Below, in pieces: positions 61,831 to 64,000 of a stretch of DNA of 64,000 nucleotides. The DNA is from Achromobacter anxifer. GTDB lineage: Bacteria; Pseudomonadota; Gammaproteobacteria; Burkholderiales; Burkholderiaceae_B. The number at the start of each line of letters is the position of its first letter. The first letter of the stretch is position 1. Where the stretch lies: NCBI RefSeq assembly GCF_903652925.1, contig NZ_CAHLAR010000002.1, positions 124,001 through 188,000 on the forward strand. The letters run 5' to 3'. A program made the position numbers and the translations under genes. Below the pieces are notes generated by a model that was not told the origin of the DNA, made no database searches, and saw only the letters and a list, made by a program, of their open reading frames with translations.

Positions 61831-62805
61831 ATGAAGATTCGGCTATTGGCCGCGATGGCGGCCGGCGCGCTGAGCCTGGCGGCCCTGGCGCCGGCCCAGG
61901 CGCAAGGCGCCGACTGGCCCAACAAGCCCATGCGCCTGCTGGTGGGGTCCGCCCCGGGCGGGGGCACCGACGCCATGGCGCGGGCGGTGGCGGACAAGCT
62001 GGGCCCCTTGCTCAAGCAGACCGTGGTGGTCGAGAACAAGCCGGGCGCCTCCAATACCCTGGCGGCCGACCTGACCGCCAAGTCGACGGACGGCCACACC
62101 ATGGTGATGGGCGTGTCGACCGCCCACGCCATCGCGCCGCATCTGCTGAAGCTGGGCTATGACAACGACCGTGATCTGTCGCCGGTGGTGTTCGTGGGCG
62201 CCGTGCCCAACATCCTGGTGGTCAACAACGACGTCCCCGCCAAATCGGTGCAGGAGCTGATCGCGCTGCTCAAGAGCAAGCCGGGCACCTACAACTTCGC
62301 CAGCAGCGGCTCTGGCAGCACCCAGCACATCGCCGCCGAGCTGTTCAAAGACGCCACCGGCGTCGAGATGATCCACATCCCGTACCGCGGCAGCGGCCCG
62401 GCGCTGGTGGACCTGATGGGCGGACAGGTCCAGATCGCGTTCGAGACCGCGTCCTCCGTCATTCCCCACATCAAGAGCGGCAAGGTGCGCGCGCTGGCCG
62501 TGCTGAGCGCCAAGCGCAACGCCCAGCTGCCCGACGTGCCGACCATGGCCGAGGCCGGCGTGCCCGGCGTGGAAATGAGCGCCTGGTACGGCATCTACAT
62601 GCCCAGCGCCACGCCCGCCGCCAACCAGAAACGCATTCACGACGCCGTCAACGGCATCCTGGCCCTGCCCGACACCCAGGCCCGCCTGCAGGCGATCGGC
62701 GCCGACATCAACCCGATGAGCCAGGAGCAGTTTGCGCAGTTCCACAAGACCGAGAACCAGCGCTACGCCGCCGTCATCAAGAAGAACAACATTTCCGTGG
62801 AATGA
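61831..62805 (+). CDS. Bug-family tripartite tricarboxylate transporter receptor
   Basis: 324 aa from the ATG behind AAGGAGACAACC; an in-frame reading from 61720 has no ribosome site. Signal peptide residues 1-24 (PAQA|QGADW). Ligand-loop blocks PMRLLVGSAPGGGTDAMARA, VVENKPGASNTLAADLTA and NFASSGSGSTQHIAAELF. First gene of the LysR-controlled set. The following enzymes suggest a sugar acid or hydroxy acid as ligand; this is inference. Confidence 0.92.
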   Translation: MKIRLLAAMAAGALSLAALAPAQAQGADWPNKPMRLLVGSAPGGGTDAMARAVADKLGPLLKQTVVVENKPGASNTLAADLTAKSTDGHTMVMGVSTAHAIAPHLLKLGYDNDRDLSPVVFVGAVPNILVVNNDVPAKSVQELIALLKSKPGTYNFASSGSGSTQHIAAELFKDATGVEMIHIPYRGSGPALVDLMGGQVQIAFETASSVIPHIKSGKVRALAVLSAKRNAQLPDVPTMAEAGVPGVEMSAWYGIYMPSATPAANQKRIHDAVNGILALPDTQARLQAIGADINPMSQEQFAQFHKTENQRYAAVIKKNNISVE

Positions 62806-62812
62806 CCCTGAC

Positions 62813-63847
62813 ATGAGCACGCAGCAGAAACCCGTCATCGCCCTGACCCTGGGCGACCCCGCCGGCATCGGCGCCGAACTGATCGCCCGCCTGTTGGCCC
62901 GGGCCGAAGCCACGCAGCGCGCCAACATCGTGCTGGTGGGCGATGAGTGGCTGTGGCGCGAAGGCCAGCGGGTGGCGGGCGTGCAGGTTGCGACGCAAGC
63001 CGTGGACAGCATCGAGGCGGTGCGCGGCCGGCCGGACACCGGCGCGCCCGCCTGGCTGGCGATGGACACCATCGAGCCCGCCCAGGTGCATGTCGGCCAG
63101 GCCGAGGCGGCCGGCGGCGCGTCGGTGCTGCGGGTGCTCAATGCCTGCATGGACGCGGCGCGCGACGGCCATGTCGACGCCATCTGCTTCGCGCCCCTGA
63201 ACAAGTACGCCATGAAGCTGGGCGGCCTGGGACACGACGACGAGCTGCACCACTTCGCGAAGTACCTGGGCGTGACCGGGTACTTCTGCGAATTCAACAC
63301 GCTGGGCGATCTGTGGACCTCGCGCGTGTCCTCGCACATTCCATTGAAGAATGCCGCGGCGGCGCTCAGCATCGACGGCATCAAGGACGCGACCCGGCTG
63401 ATCTACCGTTCGCTGCAGGCCAACGGCGTGGCCGAGCCGCGCGTGGCGGTGGCGGCCTTCAACCCGCATGGCGGCGACGGCGGCACCTGCGGCCGAGAAG
63501 AGGTCGACATCATCGCGCCGGCCGTGCGCCAGCTGAACGACGAAGGCCTGCCGGTGCAGGGGCCGTTCCCTGCCGACACCATTTTCCTGAAGGCGCAGGC
63601 AGGCGAGTTCCAGGCCATCGTCACCATGTACCACGACCAGGGCCAGATCGCGATCAAGCTGCTGGGCTTCTCGCGCGGGGTGACGGTGCAGGGCGGCCTG
63701 CCCATCCCCATCACCACGCCGGCGCATGGCACCGCCTACGACATCGCCGGCCAGGGCAAAGCCAATCTCGACGCCACCTGGCAGGCCTTCCTCATCGCCT
63801 GCCGCATGGGCCTGTCGCACCGCGCCGCGCACGCGCCAGCCGCCTGA
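62813..63847 (+). CDS. PdxA-family dehydrogenase (4-hydroxythreonine-4-phosphate dehydrogenase-like, PdxA2)
   Basis: 344 aa from ATG 62813, 7 nt after the receptor gene. PdxA blocks: IALTLGDPAGIGAELIARLL at the N-terminus, CFAPLNKYAMKLGG, HDDELHHFAKYLG and the metal-binding NPHGGDGGTCGREE, TMYHDQGQIAIKLLGFSRG, and PIPITTPAHGTAYDIAGQGK. The catabolic setting (transport receptor, enolase-superfamily enzyme, LysR), far from pdxJ, fits PdxA2-type enzymes that oxidise phosphorylated four-carbon sugar acids rather than vitamin B6 synthesis. No DUF1537 kinase is inside the window. Confidence 0.88.
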   Translation: MSTQQKPVIALTLGDPAGIGAELIARLLARAEATQRANIVLVGDEWLWREGQRVAGVQVATQAVDSIEAVRGRPDTGAPAWLAMDTIEPAQVHVGQAEAAGGASVLRVLNACMDAARDGHVDAICFAPLNKYAMKLGGLGHDDELHHFAKYLGVTGYFCEFNTLGDLWTSRVSSHIPLKNAAAALSIDGIKDATRLIYRSLQANGVAEPRVAVAAFNPHGGDGGTCGREEVDIIAPAVRQLNDEGLPVQGPFPADTIFLKAQAGEFQAIVTMYHDQGQIAIKLLGFSRGVTVQGGLPIPITTPAHGTAYDIAGQGKANLDATWQAFLIACRMGLSHRAAHAPAA

Positions 63848-63892
63848 TCCGCCGCTTTCATTCCATACCCAAATTTCAAGCAGGAAATCCTC

Positions 63893-64000
63893 ATGAAGAT
63901 CAAATCCGTCCGCGCCCGCGTCTACGAATGGACCGGCAAGACCGTGCCGCCGCAGGGCAACTTCTGCTCCAATGCCATGGACCTGCTGTATTCCAAGCAG
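63893..64000 (+). CDS. enolase-superfamily (mandelate racemase/muconate lactonizing) enzyme, N-terminal fragment
   Basis: First 36 codons only; the gene runs off the window. [20 protein letters not shown] is the start of the MR/MLE N-terminal capping domain (first beta-strand and loop), and [12 protein letters not shown] follows in the 20s-loop region. A CAGGAAATCCT precedes the ATG, 45 nt after the PdxA-family gene. Probably a sugar-acid dehydratase; not enough is visible to say which. Confidence 0.75.
   Translation, partial: MKIKSVRARVYEWTGKTVPPQGNFCSNAMDLLYSKQ

Overview
The window is GC-rich (roughly 65-70 % by eye) and densely coded. Its gene content fits a beta-proteobacterium of the Alcaligenaceae (Achromobacter/Bordetella type). 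The signs are: two Bug-family periplasmic solute receptors, a ccoNOQPG oxidase cluster under FNR-type boxes, a MexAB-OprM-type pump running into pdxJ-acpS-nagZ-uvrC-pgsA, and a GC-rich C-run/G-run intergenic palindrome. The genus is inference. No rRNA, tRNA, CRISPR array, insertion sequence or prophage was seen.

Layout. 1-5.1 kb: malonate/malonyl-CoA module (end of a GntR regulator, malonyl-CoA decarboxylase, crotonase-fold protein, malonyl-CoA synthetase), a strong terminator, then a Bug receptor. 5.1-9.4 kb: aldo/keto reductase on the minus strand, then an ABC importer (receptor, 402-nt structured gap, permease, ATPase). 9.5-17.6 kb: DadA-type amino acid oxidase, then a divergent cluster joining a Tat-exported flavoprotein and a membrane-anchored spermidine-synthase-like enzyme (minus strand) to DUF350, SPFH/SHOCT, zinc-ribbon/DUF4178, a 55-aa Ser/Gly-rich protein and S-adenosylmethionine decarboxylase (plus strand). 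17.6-20.6 kb: modABC with a ModE-type operator, convergent modE. 20.8-23.2 kb: lipoprotein, patatin phospholipase, orphan winged-helix regulator. 23.4-34.4 kb: RND tripartite pump overlapping pdxJ by 4 nt, then acpS, nagZ, uvrC, pgsA. 34.5-39.5 kb: Fsr-type MFS exporter, dihaem peroxidase, queF, isocitrate lyase. 39.5-48.4 kb: two giant adjacent genes (1,545 and about 1,391 aa) that I cannot assign to any family. 48.8-53.5 kb: biotin genes, including a single-frame BioC-BioD fusion. 53.5-60.3 kb: a CcoI-derived membrane protein without its catalytic domains, ccoS, ccoNOQPG, short ccoH-like and another small membrane protein. 60.3-64 kb: YjdM/PhnA, then LysR divergent from Bug receptor, PdxA-family dehydrogenase and the start of an enolase-superfamily gene.

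How the parts work together. The malonate genes activate malonate to malonyl-CoA and decarboxylate it to acetyl-CoA; isocitrate lyase supports growth on such C2 units. The cbb3 operon provides microaerobic respiration. BioC, BioH, BioF, BioA and BioD cover all steps from malonyl-ACP to dethiobiotin except the shared fatty-acid elongation cycles.

The best candidates for undescribed biology are the giant gene pair (39.5-48.4 kb), the membrane polyamine-like cluster (10.8-17.6 kb), and the domain-stripped CPC ATPase at 53.6 kb.
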